Shown: positions 19,940-30,796, counted from the first letter of the stretch. The stretch is 64,000 nt of DNA from Metellina segmentata (GCA_947359465.1 OX375881.1:116060738-116124737), one strand, 5' to 3'. The notes: generated from the letters alone by a model not told the origin. Program-made: numbers and translations.

Positions 19940-20844
19940 TGACGTCATTCCACGCGTGTTTGATTTCACGTTTCAACACGTTCGAAAGACGTTATTCTCC
20001 CTCCCCACCACGTGTTTGATATCACGTTTCAACACGTTCGAATGATGTCATTCTCCAGCACATTCCCCTTTCTATGTCTGAAATACAGACGAAAACTTGA
20101 ACCGAAACTCACAGTGGTCTTATGCTTCAGCATAGTCTCTCTTAATTGCAGAGGATGATACTAGGTATTCCCGGCCGAACGGTTAAAAGCGTTTCAAAAC
20201 GGGCAGCCGGGAATACTTTTGCAGCGAGTTCGATTCCAAGTTGAAGAACTTTTTTTTTTCTACACTTAAATAAAGAATAATTGTACATTTCCTGAAAAAA
20301 AAAATCATTTACTTCTCAATCTCCTCAGTAGATGGCGATACTAGTCATCATGTATGTAAAACAAGCAAATTATATTGCTCCACCACCGAGTTGATGACGT
20401 CATGCTCCACCACATTAACATTTTCTGTAAAATATCAATTATTTCTCAATCTCATCAGTAGATGGCGCCACCAGTCATAATGTATGTAAAACAAGTCAAC
20501 TCCATTGCTCCACCACCGAGGTGATGACGTCATACTCCACCACCCACATCCAAGTCTCTGTCAGTGTTGCCATTCCAAAAAAGCTAAAGTCTCGGTTAAA
20601 AACCTTTAAAAAACCTCAAAATCCGAGAATCCGAAACTAACAACTCAACTCCACTCGATAAGAAACCGAAACCAACAACTCAACTCGCCGAGAAACGAAA
20701 CTAACAACTCAACTCGTCACGACGTCACTTCCAGCAGCAGGAGGAAACAACTCAACTCAACTTCCGGTTATGACGTCACTTCCGTCAGCAGGAGAAAACA
20801 ACTCAACTCAACTTCCGTTTATTGCATCACTTCCTGTGACGTCA
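19940..20844 (-). promoter_or_regulatory. CRE/ATF site array with ETS composites, right TIR
   Basis: Mirror of the left cluster: TGACGTCA at 19940-19947, 20395-20402, 20525-20532, 20771-20778 and 20837-20844. It lies upstream of the right PC4-like gene and, further on, of the polymerase gene. Confidence 0.6.
20164..20240 (+). other. tRNA-like A/B-box hairpin in right TIR
   Basis: Mirror copy of 6078-6153 with the same stem, A-box-like and B-box-like sequences. Confidence 0.5.
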
Positions 20845-20921
20845 CTTCCGGTACAACTCAACTCAACTCGATTTCTCCACCTTCTCCACCGCTGTTTTTG
20901 AACCCGCATTTTTCCTCTACT

Positions 20922-20927
20922 TCTCTC
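20922..20927 (+). repeat. E1 target-site duplication, right copy
   Basis: TCTCTC directly after the CCTCTACT right end of E1. Removing E1 plus one copy rejoins the E2 polymerase coding sequence. Confidence 0.93.
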
Positions 20928-23900
20928 ATTTTGCCCAAAACTTTTTTGTTTGATGAACTGTAAGTTGGATGTGTTTTAGGATAATCCGACGTATCAAAAT
21001 GTATTGAATCCTCTTGCTTATCTACGTAAACATCATCAGTCTCAATTTCATAGCATAGAGAGTCAGTATCGGTGAATAAGAGTTTTGCATTATTATTATA
21101 TTTTTCTTTGATATGAGTATAGTGAAACTCATACATCAAATGCTTACTTAAATCCAAAATCGAAAAACCCGTATAAATAGGGCGATTTAAAGTGATTGAG
21201 ACTTTTTTCATATGAATGGCTGCAAGATCATTATTGAATATGATATATGCATTAAATGATGAAGATGCAATTAATTTTTTTGCTTTTTTTTCAGTTTGAA
21301 CTAATTTCACGTTTATACGGTTTCTTAAATTTTCCATCGTTTTTCCATAAACACTATTATTTAAAAGTTTAAAAAAATCCTTCTCAAATGTATTTTTTGC
21401 GTTTTGTCTTTGAACTGTGTTGAACTCGATGTAAGGTTTAAGCCATAGAGCTTGTAAAAACTTTAAAACTCTATGAATTTTTATTAATTTTAGTCCTAAT
21501 TTCATACATTGTTTTAAATTTCTATAATGTATAACATATTGCCTTTTACAAATTAAGTTTGGTGCTAATTTTTCAACTGTATTGATTTTTCTATTAAAAT
21601 GTTTTGATAGTTGTTTGCTATAATTAGAAAGCATATCTTCACTAATTGAAATGTTTTCAGCTGCAAGAGGATAATCATTAAAAAATTCATGAAGTTGTTC
21701 CGGAACTTCCATGTCAACTTCTAAAACGTATCCAACCTCTGAATCATCATCTACGGAATCCACATTTAATCCATTTATTTCTTCATTTGTCATCCATTCA
21801 AACCCGCTTATTGGGAGTGACTGAACCATTGCCCAACCGTAAAGGTTATTTGCATCAAAATACATTATGTATTTTGATGGTTTAGTTGAATCAAAATCAT
21901 TCAAGTACTTGTTGTTGGCTCTACTGTATCTTTTAGTTATTGTACTTATTCCACCACGTACACCTCTTTCGAAGAATAAGTACATATCTGGGTCAGTTAG
22001 CAACTCCAAATTCACTTGAGTCATTTTGAGACAAGCTTGCCATGCCAACCCCGCAGCAGTAAACATGTGACATGGATCTAACTTGTAAAAGTCTATACAC
22101 AAACTTCTAAAATTTTCAAAGATATCAGCTAATAGTATTACATCTAATTTAACATAAAAATCATGATATTCCCCTAAAGACTTTATCTGAAATTCATGCC
22201 AGACTTCTTGAGCATGATGATAATCACCATCGGAAATCGGTTCATCAGCGAGATCGTTGTAAAATTCTTCTTTTGGGGGTAAATTTCCTTCATTAAATTT
22301 TTCCCATTTATCCATATGGGTAAATTCCTTTTCTTAAAACGAGATTTATTTTATTTGCATCTTTAAAATAGGAACGCAAGATGGAAAACTTTTCTGCAGG
22401 TAAATTTTTAGAAAGTGGATCCAATGAGGCATTTAAAAATAATAAAGAGTCTATAAAGTGCAAATTGCCTAAAGAAAATGAAACATATTTCTGCATATTA
22501 TTGGGTATGCAATTAATTTCTTCTGTTTTAACTTTTCCAATGGCTGACATTAAAATATGTTCATCATATCCTCGAAGGTTATGAAATACAACTGGAATTT
22601 TTTTACTAATGATATAGTTCAAGTTACAGGCATTATGGGCCGCCCCTCGGTAAAAACCTGTAATATGGTCATGATCTCGTACTCTATCATTAAGCAAATC
22701 ACCCCCGCATATATAACATAAGAGCTCTTTGTGGAAATTGGCTTCCTGTTCTTCGGAAATAATCATGGGTTTTATATGACGTAGGACTTCTTTAATTTTT
22801 TCCTCTTACTTCAAAATACAATTTATGAACTGATCCACCGAATCTTCTCCTCTATAAACAACTGGAGATGATAAAGGTTGGCCATCTGGTCCGATGACTA
22901 TGTATGAAAATCCACAAGGAACATGATGATTCGTCACAGTAGTATGCGAATATTGTGGATCATTTGTACAGGAACTTGCCTTTAGTAATAGACACTCAAA
23001 ATCAGCATAAATTACAAAAGGTATCTTGAGTTGAAAATGAATGTTTTCAAATTTGAGCCATTTATTAGTCTCATTTGGATATTTAACTTTTTGAGCTTCA
23101 TGGTTTTGACAAAATATTATATGCTCTTTTAAATTATATTCATTTTTAAATCTATGCAAACAAAAGTCACAGTAGAAGGATTTCCCATTATGCTTGGAAA
23201 GTGAAGAAAGAAGTCTACTCATATTTTTAATTAAACAAAAATGTTGTCCCCGATTATTTTTTAACATTAATAAATTTATGTGCACTGATTTTTTGTCTTT
23301 AGTTATTCGAAGAGGAAACACTTGTTTATCATTATACCCAAAAACATTAATTGTTAAATTGTTCATGGATTCAAACTTTGAAATTTGGGTAAGAGACATT
23401 GGAAATGTAATACCATTTGTTGATAGTATATTTTCATATTGAACATACTGTTGCATCCTACTTGGATTTCTATCTGTCGGATATAGAGCAGCTAAAACAC
23501 TCCATAGGAAACATTTGTGGTCATTCAGATTTTGAATATTTACAATAGCATGTTTTATTTGTAACTCATTGGGTAGTGGGATGTAGCTAGATGCAGCCAA
23601 AGGTTCAAACTCACCTATTTTTGCTTGTAATTCTATTACAGTGTCTATAACCCATCCACTTTTTAATCCTTCAAATGTATCAAAGGAATTAAGCATTTTG
23701 GTAATTGAATTAGCTACATTGTTTTCAAACTCAGTTTCACCGTTTGTTAATGTTACCATACAATTACTTCTAAAAAAAGCTGTACAAGTTTCATGTTCTG
23801 AAGCAGAAACACCACGGGAAAATTGAACCTGTACAATGGTATACCATTTTATGGCTTTTTTTTAATGGATCTCAGATTTTAATAAACTTTTTATTTTTTC

Positions 23901-24397
23901 TTTACTATCTTCTAAAAATAATTTAAGATCTCCCTCATTTTCTGAATCTGGTAATATTGAATGAGTTGCCAAAACTCTTCCGAACTTTTCATTGCAAATA
24001 TCCAATGTTTTATTCTCCTTTTGGATTTGGCATTGCCTCACTTTTTTTGAACATTCATTTTCATCATTTTCATCGCTACTGGAATCATCATACGGTACTA
24101 GTCTCCTTTTATTGTTATTATTTACAATTTGAGAGGGTAATTTTTTTGAAGGACATGTCTTTTGATGAAGTTTAATCTTTTCAGATGAAACAATTTTTTC
24201 TCCACAATCACAAACAACTTTACAGGATTTCTGGTGTCGTTTCTTATTCCATTCACTTTTAAAGTTCTTTTCACATGTATCACAGCAGTGTAAGTTATTA
24301 GTACTTAATGAATTATGTACAAGATGTTTATGACGTTTCTTATTACTGCTACTTGCAAATCCTTTTCCACATACTTCACAAGTATGATTATCCTGAG
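20928..24397 (-). pseudogene. E2 PolB with zinc fingers, decayed and split by E1
   Basis: Four minus-strand frames together cover the same architecture as the E1 enzyme: C2H2 fingers (24180-24390), exonuclease block with YADFEC near 23000, the DHDHITGFYRGAAHNAC module near 22650, YVKLD, FDANNLYGWAM, NNSVYGKT and an intact FTDTDSL motif C near 21080. Lesions are a frameshift near the A-run at 23860, an in-frame TAA at 22806-22808, a frameshift near 22310 and the E1 insertion after 20928. The frame opens without an ATG right after an AG that follows TTTTGTTCTC, which looks like a splice acceptor. The C-terminus is at 5061-5388. Confidence 0.9.
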
Positions 24398-24419
24398 AAC
24401 AAAATTCCAAATTTTAATT

Positions 24420-24933
24420 TCTCTGCGAGCATCTGCACTTACAATACTTAAACTTATGTTAGATTTTTTTGTTTAATAATAAAAATTGATGTTTAAAATA
24501 AATATATTAAAAAAAAAAATTTTAAAATAATTTTTGAATTTCTTTTAAAATTTATTTGAAATAATAATTTTTTAATTTAAATTAAAAAATAATTTTGTGA
24601 TATTTTGAATTTTATTTGGCCTATTTAATAAACATAAATACGGATTCATTTCATTAAAATATATCAAGTAGAATTGGGATAAACTACTGTTAATACAGAA
24701 TAAGTTTCTTCAAAACATTAAATTGAAAAATGTACATAATAATATTTGTAAATCCAAAAACGATATTACTTATTCATACCCTTAATACATTTAAAAAATG
24801 GATAAACTACTGCTAATGCAGAATAATTTTGTTCAAAACATTAAATTGAAAAGTGCACACGATAATCTTTGTAATTCCAAAAACGATATTACTTATTCAC
24901 ACCCTTACAACATTTTAAAAATAAGATTGGAAT
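24420..24933. other. AT-rich spacer or intron in E2
   Basis: Very AT-rich with two partly repeated blocks (AAACTACTG, AACGATATTACTTATTC at about 24683-24785 and 24803-24905). On the minus strand it is bounded by AAAAAG|GTATGA and TTCTCAG|GATAAT, matching donor and acceptor consensus. The packaging ATPase and accessory genes found in E1 are missing here. Confidence 0.4.
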
Positions 24934-25289
24934 TCATACCTTTTTAGAGCCCCGACCAGAACCACTTTGTCCAGAGGGTCCTGGAATAGCCACTAACGAG
25001 TCTGCGAGTTGTTTCGTTGTTCCCAGTAGCTCATCTGCGGGTTCCTTAGCTGAATGTACCGGTTGATTATTACCAAAAGAATCAAAAAATTCAGCACACA
25101 GTGTGGAGTTTCTAAATAAACTGCAATCCAATGTTTTCCTGGCATGTTGTGGGCATCAGTGTTCATGACAAATACAGAAGGAAAATACACAACATTTTGC
25201 GGTAATCTATCACTAGAAAATACACCTAAAAAGTGGATTCTCGTAAATTTGTCTCTGCCAAGTATTTCTCTAATTTGATCACCATCCAT
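24934..25289 (-). pseudogene. E2 adenain-like protease remnant, truncated and chimeric
   Basis: The first frame (25289 down to about 25110) matches the E1 protease from the start through PGKHWIAVYL with the catalytic histidine. The frame then shifts, and FFDSFG with the catalytic aspartate reads in a second frame ending at 24934. Beyond FFDSFG the protein is unrelated to proteases: a Ser/Gly/Pro-rich tail (GPSGQSGSGRGSKK). No CGxYC block follows, so the nucleophile cysteine is lost. The gene lies 1 nt after the capsid stop. Either a deletion joined the protease to other sequence, or the tail is an exon (see the splice-donor-like end). Confidence 0.75.
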
Positions 25290-25290
25290 C

Positions 25291-26604
25291 TTAAATTGAG
25301 AAATCGCACATAATACTCCGAACTTTACTAATTTCTATCACATTCTGAAATTCGGCATATACTATAACAGATAATGTTTTTTTAAGAGCAGTAGCAAATT
25401 TGATTTCAATGCGTAGGTTGCCTTGATTTTGCAAATTTAGATGATTAGAATCACATAGGTCAGGAGTTAAATCAAAAGCATACAATGCGTAACCGTTTGC
25501 AAATTCTTCTCGATTAATATAGATACCTTTATCAGAAGTAAGTTTCTGCGTTCCTATTAACAAACTGTTATAAGCTCGTACGGATAAGTGTGCAGAAAAG
25601 TTGGGTTCTAATGGTTTATGCGGTACTGGGTTTCCATCCACATATATTGATATGAAGTTGAGGTCATAATTTTGAAAATAAAAGGGATTTGTAGAATAAC
25701 TCCCATTAAATGCATCGTTATCCACACATGTAATTATAAGGCGCTTGGGCATTTGTCCCTGAAAAACATTATCTTGTGTGAAAGAAAAACTTCCATGGGA
25801 AATAGAGTATACTTTACATAATATCCGATCCATTGGATACTTGGCAGTAGATTTTTCTAAAGCTTTAGCATGTCCAAGTAGCACTCCAGGACTAACTTTA
25901 ACTTTTCTAATGAATAGTGACGCGTGTTCAATGGTTACTTTGTAATTGGCGGATGGGTCACTAGATGACATTAGACAAAATTCTGGTTTACTTCGAATCA
26001 ACTTAACTTTAACATCCACCAAATTTAGCATAAGCCTACTTTGATAAAATATATCGCAATGTAAATTACCAATCATATCTAAGGTATTACTATTTTGAAT
26101 GAGAGAACATCTTTTTTTTAACCCTTCATTTCCAGCAAATGGATTACTTTCATCGACATGACCTGATGTATCCTTAAAAAAACATTCTGAAGTCAAAAAG
26201 CTTTTTTTATAATCGGATCCATAGTTTAGGAGAGTTTCAATGTACGATCTGTACGGATATGTGTTACTTGATGAAGAGATCATGCGTTCATTCAAACTAA
26301 TATCCACTTGTGAAAATAATGAGTGCATGAAAAGATTTATAGGACCCACAGGTTCTTTGGCAGGTAACACATCGTTCTCCTTGGTAACTTTTACTCTAAG
26401 ATACAGTTGAGTAGATGATAAATCTATGTAATCTTCTCCACTTCCAGATATATTGAATTCAAGAGGACCTCCATCTCGTATGTTAGCCAAAGGATAATAT
26501 TCCAACCATTGTCCTTTTTCTACTGATGTCTGAGTTGGGGGCATCAAAAACAAATCAAGCTCCGATTTCACATACACTTCAGAATGCTTATGAATTAAAG
26601 CCAT
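25291..26604 (-). CDS. E2 major capsid protein (double jelly-roll)
   Basis: 437 residues from the ATG at 26604, aligned with MALI of the E1 protein. It is collinear with the E1 major capsid throughout (SELDLFLMPPTQTSVEKGQW, SSNTYPYRSYIETLLNYG, ITCVDNDAF, final MCDFSI) but differs at many positions. The reading frame is completely open although polymerase, integrase and protease of the same element are broken. It lies 5 nt after the basic protein gene. Confidence 0.92.
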   Translation of the reverse strand: MALIHKHSEVYVKSELDLFLMPPTQTSVEKGQWLEYYPLANIRDGGPLEFNISGSGEDYIDLSSTQLYLRVKVTKENDVLPAKEPVGPINLFMHSLFSQVDISLNERMISSSSNTYPYRSYIETLLNYGSDYKKSFLTSECFFKDTSGHVDESNPFAGNEGLKKRCSLIQNSNTLDMIGNLHCDIFYQSRLMLNLVDVKVKLIRSKPEFCLMSSSDPSANYKVTIEHASLFIRKVKVSPGVLLGHAKALEKSTAKYPMDRILCKVYSISHGSFSFTQDNVFQGQMPKRLIITCVDNDAFNGSYSTNPFYFQNYDLNFISIYVDGNPVPHKPLEPNFSAHLSVRAYNSLLIGTQKLTSDKGIYINREEFANGYALYAFDLTPDLCDSNHLNLQNQGNLRIEIKFATALKKTLSVIVYAEFQNVIEISKVRSIMCDFSI

Positions 26605-26609
26605 TTTTC

Positions 26610-27026
26610 TCAAGAGAAAATGTCGGGTGCACACACCTTGCGAACTTTAGAGCGAATGATCTTTTTAGTAACTTTACGTTTCCTTTTATGACCACCAGAT
26701 CCAATCATGCTTTTAACTTTTGCTGCTACTTTATCCGTCAAAATGCCTCCAGCTTCTTTCATTCTATGTTTTGTTGATAATTTAATATCCTTTCCATGTA
26801 CAACATCATTTGCAATATCAAACCCAGATCGTAACATTTGTTTTCCAAGAGCTTTTGCTCCTTTTTTCACCATAGGAAGAGCAAGTCGAAAGACACTTCT
26901 AAAAATTCCTCCTAAACCACTTCCTCTTTGAAGAGGAATACCACGATAATAGGACAAACCATCTCCTACCTGATTTGTGTAATAATTCTCAAAAGATTGA
27001 TTGCAACATTGGTATGGTTGATACAT
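26610..27026 (-). CDS. E2 basic minor virion protein
   Basis: 138 residues, homologous to the E1 protein at 11798: YQPYQCC start, RGSGLGGIFRSVF cleavage-site-like segment, KGAKALGKQMLRSG helix, basic HKRKRKVTKKIIRSKVRK tail, CAPDIFS end. The frame is intact. It sits between the penton and major capsid genes, in the same order as in E1. Confidence 0.75.
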   Translation of the reverse strand: MYQPYQCCNQSFENYYTNQVGDGLSYYRGIPLQRGSGLGGIFRSVFRLALPMVKKGAKALGKQMLRSGFDIANDVVHGKDIKLSTKHRMKEAGGILTDKVAAKVKSMIGSGGHKRKRKVTKKIIRSKVRKVCAPDIFS

Positions 27027-27052
27027 TTTATTTTTTATTTATTTTTTATTTT

Positions 27053-27790
27053 TTACAAATGCTTAAGACGAAAATGTAGTTTCAACACCAACTTCCCTCT
27101 TTCAAATGACACAAAACGCCCACTGTGTGTCCTTATAACTATTTCAATAATCTGAAAAATTTTTCTGGATAATGGATAATAATGAGGCTTATCAAATAAC
27201 TCATGAATCATATCTCCATCGTTCCCTTTAACATTAATAATGCGCAATAGTGGGGCAAATACATTACCAACCATTTCGGGTTGAATTAAATCGGTGTAGA
27301 CGTATAATAAATAAAAGTCTACATTAGGATCAGCTACGTATGGAGCCTCGACGGTTATTGGTGTGTCTCGAACCAAGTTCTCGCCTATGACATCTCCTGA
27401 CTCAAAACCTAAAACTTCAGAAAGTTTATTAGACAGCTTCACTGTGGCACCATTAGAGAGTTGGATTTTAACTTTTTTAGAATGCTTGTTGTAACTCATC
27501 TGAACTTTAATATGCTTTGGTAGAGCATTCAAAATTTCACTTGGAGATTCATAGAAACCACATGCAATTTGACCTTCTTTTTTAACACCATTTCCCAAAT
27601 CAAATTCGTAATGATTTGCATCACTTGTCACATTATGCCACATTCTCGGATAAATTATTTCAGCTAATCCAACCTCCCATTCACCTGTTAATTCAACAGG
27701 TTGAGGAAGTCTGGTAAAGAAGTGGGAAAGTGTATTTTCAGGAAAGAATTCTACACCGCCATCGCTGGGTAATGTAACGTAGAAACTCAT
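27053..27790 (-). CDS. E2 penton-like minor capsid protein
   Basis: 245 residues from the ATG at 27790 (MSFYVTLPSDGG), matching the E1 penton-like protein over its full length, including TGEWEVGLAEIIYPRMWHN, DFYLLYVYTDLIQPEMVG and IVIRTHSGRFVSFERGK. It is a few residues shorter in the central loop. The frame is open. It lies 37 nt after the integrase stop. Confidence 0.88.
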   Translation of the reverse strand: MSFYVTLPSDGGVEFFPENTLSHFFTRLPQPVELTGEWEVGLAEIIYPRMWHNVTSDANHYEFDLGNGVKKEGQIACGFYESPSEILNALPKHIKVQMSYNKHSKKVKIQLSNGATVKLSNKLSEVLGFESGDVIGENLVRDTPITVEAPYVADPNVDFYLLYVYTDLIQPEMVGNVFAPLLRIINVKGNDGDMIHELFDKPHYYPLSRKIFQIIEIVIRTHSGRFVSFERGKLVLKLHFRLKHL

Positions 27791-27827
27791 TTTTACAAAT
27801 GATCTCAACTTAAATTCACACATGTAT

Positions 27828-28883
27828 TTATAGAGTAATCATGTCATTTGCAGGAATCCACATGTTGAATTTTTCTGGATAACCTTTAAACTTAACTAAG
27901 TATTCAATTGTTTTCTTCTTTTGACGTTTTTTGAGAACTTTTTCAATAATAAACTCGTGATTTCTAGTAACTTTTTGTATTTCCTCTGCATAAAATGTTC
28001 CTTTAATTTCTTCATTCATTAAATCATTGATTTTATACACAGGCGGGTATCGAGGAAGACGTTTAGACACAACAAATAATTCTTCTGACCAATTCTTTTC
28101 ATATCCTTTTTCAAATGTTAATTTAGTTTTAGCTATACGTACCGTGTCTCCAATATTGATATTATAGGATTTTCTACGAATGGAGACCTTTCCATATAAG
28201 TCATTCCATACTTCTTTTTCATTTTTAACGGTTACTTCAACTGGCTTCATTTTGATACTGCGATGATATGTGTTATTGTAACTGTAAACAAGATCATCTA
28301 AAACATCAATGTATCGATACTTATTTTTATAAGTGAAATATTTCCACATTTTATTTTTAAAAGTACGGTTAAACCTTTCAATAACACTTGCTTTCGTCTC
28401 ATTATTTGTTACGAAAAAGTGGACATTTTCGGATCGCAAAAAACTTTGAAACATTTTGTTTGAGTACTCTGAACCTGAATCGGTTTGCAACTTTACAGGT
28501 TTTCTATCTTCAAAAATTAACTTAAAAGCCTCTATAATTTGAGCACCCGATTTCTTTTTAATTGGTATAACCCATGCGTACTTTGAGAAAATGTCAATAC
28601 AGGTAAGCAAGTAATAGTAACCGTCATTCTCTTTAACAAGATTTTTCATATCCACCAAATCAGATTGTCATTGTTGATCTATTCCACTCACAATAACTCG
28701 ATTCCGTTCAAAATTACGTCGTACGGGTTTGTGGAGTGTGTAAGCGTTATCCTTGATCAACCATTCCTTTATCTTCCTCTTGGGAACTTTGCGATTTAAA
28801 GCACGGTATACAGAATCTATCCCACCAAAACTTCCTGGATGACTGGTGTCGTGATACATCCGTTCCATCAACAGCTCCCCCAT
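27828..28883 (-). pseudogene. E2 integrase with chromodomain, one nonsense codon
   Basis: The ATG at 28883 begins the N-terminus (HPGSFGGIDSVYRAL, KIKEWLIKDNAYTLHK). An in-frame TGA at 28668-28670 falls at the position of a tryptophan in the E1 protein, just before the first catalytic aspartate. The frame then continues intact: SDLVDM, QTDSGSEYS, ASVIERFNRT and a C-terminal chromodomain (IEKVLKKR, EYLVKFKGYP, NMWI). The N-terminal part uses a single frame here, which shows what is displaced in E1. Confidence 0.9.
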
Positions 28884-29189
28884 TGCAACAATTAATTTTA
28901 AAATCACTTAGTTGAACATGCACATTCATCGTAAGAGGTCATACAACTGAAGACAATTTGAAAATGTAACAATACTTATTTATTTATAAAGTAAGATAGA
29001 TCACAATTTTACTTAGAGTTCCGATTAGATTTTAAATTCCAAGTAATATGGTTGCTTATCCCACCACCAGATGGTATTACCACTCATTACCTTAGTAACA
29101 CACCACCAATATATATTTTAAAAAAAATAATGTTATCTTTTACCTACAGTAAAATGAAAACAAACACAACCCCTCCTCCCCTTCCATCG
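28884..29189. other. E2 right internal non-coding DNA
   Basis: About 300 bp between the integrase start and the right TIR; AT-rich, no gene seen. Confidence 0.5.
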
Positions 29190-29416
29190 TGTCAATACCA
29201 AGACTCTGCACTAAGTCCTTATCAATAAGCTACCCACAATTCCCCCAAATCATGTCTTATTCTATCGGTTATCTCGTTTTCCTCAAAATGATCCTCCGAT
29301 CCTCCTAGGCGATCCTCCGATTTCGTGTTTCAGAACTCTCACCACTCTTATCAGTGATCATCATATCTCTCACGATCCTCGCTCCTCTGTTTCTGAACTC
29401 TCACTTTCCTACTACT
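29190..29416 (-). repeat. E2 right TIR (227 bp)
   Basis: Inverted partner of 4281-4507, ending at CACTTTCCTACTACT next to the target duplication. Confidence 0.92.
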
Positions 29417-29422
29417 TCCGTG
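29417..29422 (+). repeat. E2 target-site duplication, right copy
   Basis: TCCGTG, same orientation as 4275-4280. Confidence 0.9.
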
Positions 29423-30170
29423 GTTTAAACTGCCGTTTCGGTGTTACATTTTGATCCTCCGAAATCGGCGAGTTAACTCGCGGGTTACATTTAACGCATG
29501 CGCAGTACCATCTTTTTGGAAAAGCAAAATGGAGGACACATTTCATTCTATTCTCAATTGCAGTATTCTTTCGACGACTGGACAGGATCTGTCATTACGG
29601 AGCAACTTCTACATAGCAGCTCATCTCATCATCATAATATTGCTTAAATGGAAAAATTTAAACATATTTTTATTGAAATTCAAAAGAAAAATGAAAATAA
29701 AGGTAGCTGCGTAAATCTTAAACAAGCAGCTTAGCGAAAAGATAGATGGCGCCACCTCTGTCCTATAAGCCGGAGAGAGCGAACGGTAGAAAACGACCAT
29801 GACAGATACAAATTCGTCGTAGAATAAAAATTATTCTGTTGATTTATTACGAATGAAAGAAAATTGGGTGGAGTGGTAGCAAACGGGACAGTCCTTTTTT
29901 CTCGCCAAAGTGGTAACCTTCCCTTTTAGTGTTTTTATGGCAACCCTATTAAGAAGATTTGGATTAAAGACGCTATCTGATTGGAATTAAACCGTGTTTT
30001 GAAGTGAAATTAAACGTGCTCTGATTGGTTTAGATTTTTTTTTCTCGTTTAACGATAAGAGATAACGACGCTTAATCCGCCACTTTGTTTTTTATCGTTT
30101 CACCGTGGTCTGTGTTTTATCGTTCCTCGTGCATTTTTTTCTTGTTTAACTACTCCGTCTTTTTTTTTAA
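29423..30170. other. Outer element interior, left part
   Basis: Contains GGCGAGTTAACTCGCGGGTTAC near 29470, the same palindrome as in the TIRs. A frame at 29451-29714 has no family signature. No transposase is visible. Confidence 0.45.
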
Positions 30171-30225
30171 GCCCGTTGTGTTACTCTAGTACGACGTTAA
30201 CTAAAAATTACCAGTTAATTACCGT
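30171..30225 (+). repeat. SINE 3'-end fragment
   Basis: GCCCGTTGTGTTACTCTAGT and CTAAAAATTACCA match the 3' end of the SINE at 50845-51178. It sits directly upstream of the Rep fossil. Confidence 0.7.
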
Positions 30226-30243
30226 GTTTTTTTTTGTGTATAA

Positions 30244-30640
30244 TGGTTGGTGTTTACTTCTTTTCAAGTTGAGAATGAGCCGTTCGCGAACTCGGATTGC
30301 CATGAATATATTTGCTTCGGTAGGGAGATCTGTCCGAAGACTAAACGCGTCCATTGTCAGGGCTATATTTATTTTAAACAACGGCGTAGAATATCCGAGA
30401 TCAAGAAGCTTGACAATGATTCGAATTTTGAGGCTGTTCGTGGATCACCAGCGGAATGTACAGCATATTGCCGAAAGGATGGTATATTCGAGGAGTTTGG
30501 TACTCTTCCCGCAACTAATGTAGGCAGTAGCAAATTTGCAGATGTACTTGCTGCCGCTAAAACACGGTGACATTGAGACCGTTGAGAGAGATTATCCGGG
30601 CATCTTCCTCCGTTAAAAGACGAATATTCTTTCGTGCATC
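30244..30640 (+). pseudogene. Fossil CRESS-DNA virus Rep (HUH endonuclease domain)
   Basis: One frame shows all three rolling-circle replication motifs in correct order and spacing: motif I VFTSF at about 30250, motif II HCQGY at 30352 and motif III YCRKDG at 30466. EYICFGREI before motif II and FEEFGTLP after motif III fit circo-like Rep proteins. No start codon precedes motif I; a TAA lies at 30241-30243. The frame ends at 30570 after AAAKTR, and the typical inter-domain linker continues in a shifted frame with a further stop. The superfamily 3 helicase is absent. So this is an endonuclease-domain remnant, either an endogenised virus fragment or a Rep gene that belonged to the outer TIR element. 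Confidence 0.8.
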
Positions 30641-30715
30641 GAATTTTCTAGCGATTTATAATGTGGCGACAAAATGAGGGTAAGTTTCATTTTTCTATAC
30701 CATTTCGCAAAAAAT

Positions 30716-30796
30716 TACTATCAAATCCATAGAAATTGCTATCAAATCCATAGAAATTGCTATCAAATCCATAGAAATTACTGTCAAATCCATTTA
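30716..30796 (+). repeat. 21-bp tandem repeat, about four copies
   Basis: TATCAAATCCATAGAAATTGC repeated with one or two changes in the last copy. Lies downstream of the Rep fossil. Confidence 0.9.

Larger units (their letters stand above)
5395..20921 (-). mobile_element. Maverick/Polinton (adintovirus-like) E1, 15,527 bp, nearly complete
   Basis: Bounded by ~2.1-kb TIRs starting AGTAGAGGAAAAATGCGGG and by a perfect TCTCTC duplication. It contains protein-primed PolB, retrovirus-type integrase, packaging ATPase, adenain-like protease, major and penton-like capsid proteins, two small basic or amphipathic virion proteins, one conserved unknown, a small membrane protein and a PC4-like gene in each TIR. 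All internal genes read on the minus strand in one packed block, with 3- to 31-nt gaps or a 4-nt overlap from integrase to ATPase. The gene set is that of Mavericks/adintoviruses, which probably alternate between integrated and virion forms. Lesions in PolB and at the integrase start suggest this copy is no longer autonomous. Confidence 0.95.
18838..20921 (-). repeat. E1 right TIR (~2.1 kb)
   Basis: Inverted partner of 5395-7480, carrying the same repeats and regulatory-like sites in mirror order. Confidence 0.93.
4281..29416 (-). mobile_element. Maverick/Polinton E2 (decayed), ~9.6 kb without the E1 insert
   Basis: Ends are AGTAGTAGGAAAGTG at 4281 and its reverse complement ending at 29416. 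They are flanked by the perfect 6-bp direct repeat TCCGTG at 4275-4280 and 29417-29422. AG-initial TIRs and 6-bp duplications are the Polinton signature. In minus-strand order it carries integrase, penton, a basic virion protein, major capsid, a damaged protease and PolB, the last split by E1. Packaging ATPase and the small accessory genes seen in E1 are absent. Capsid proteins of E2 and E1 are clearly related but well diverged, so these are different lineages rather than copies of each other. Confidence 0.9.
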
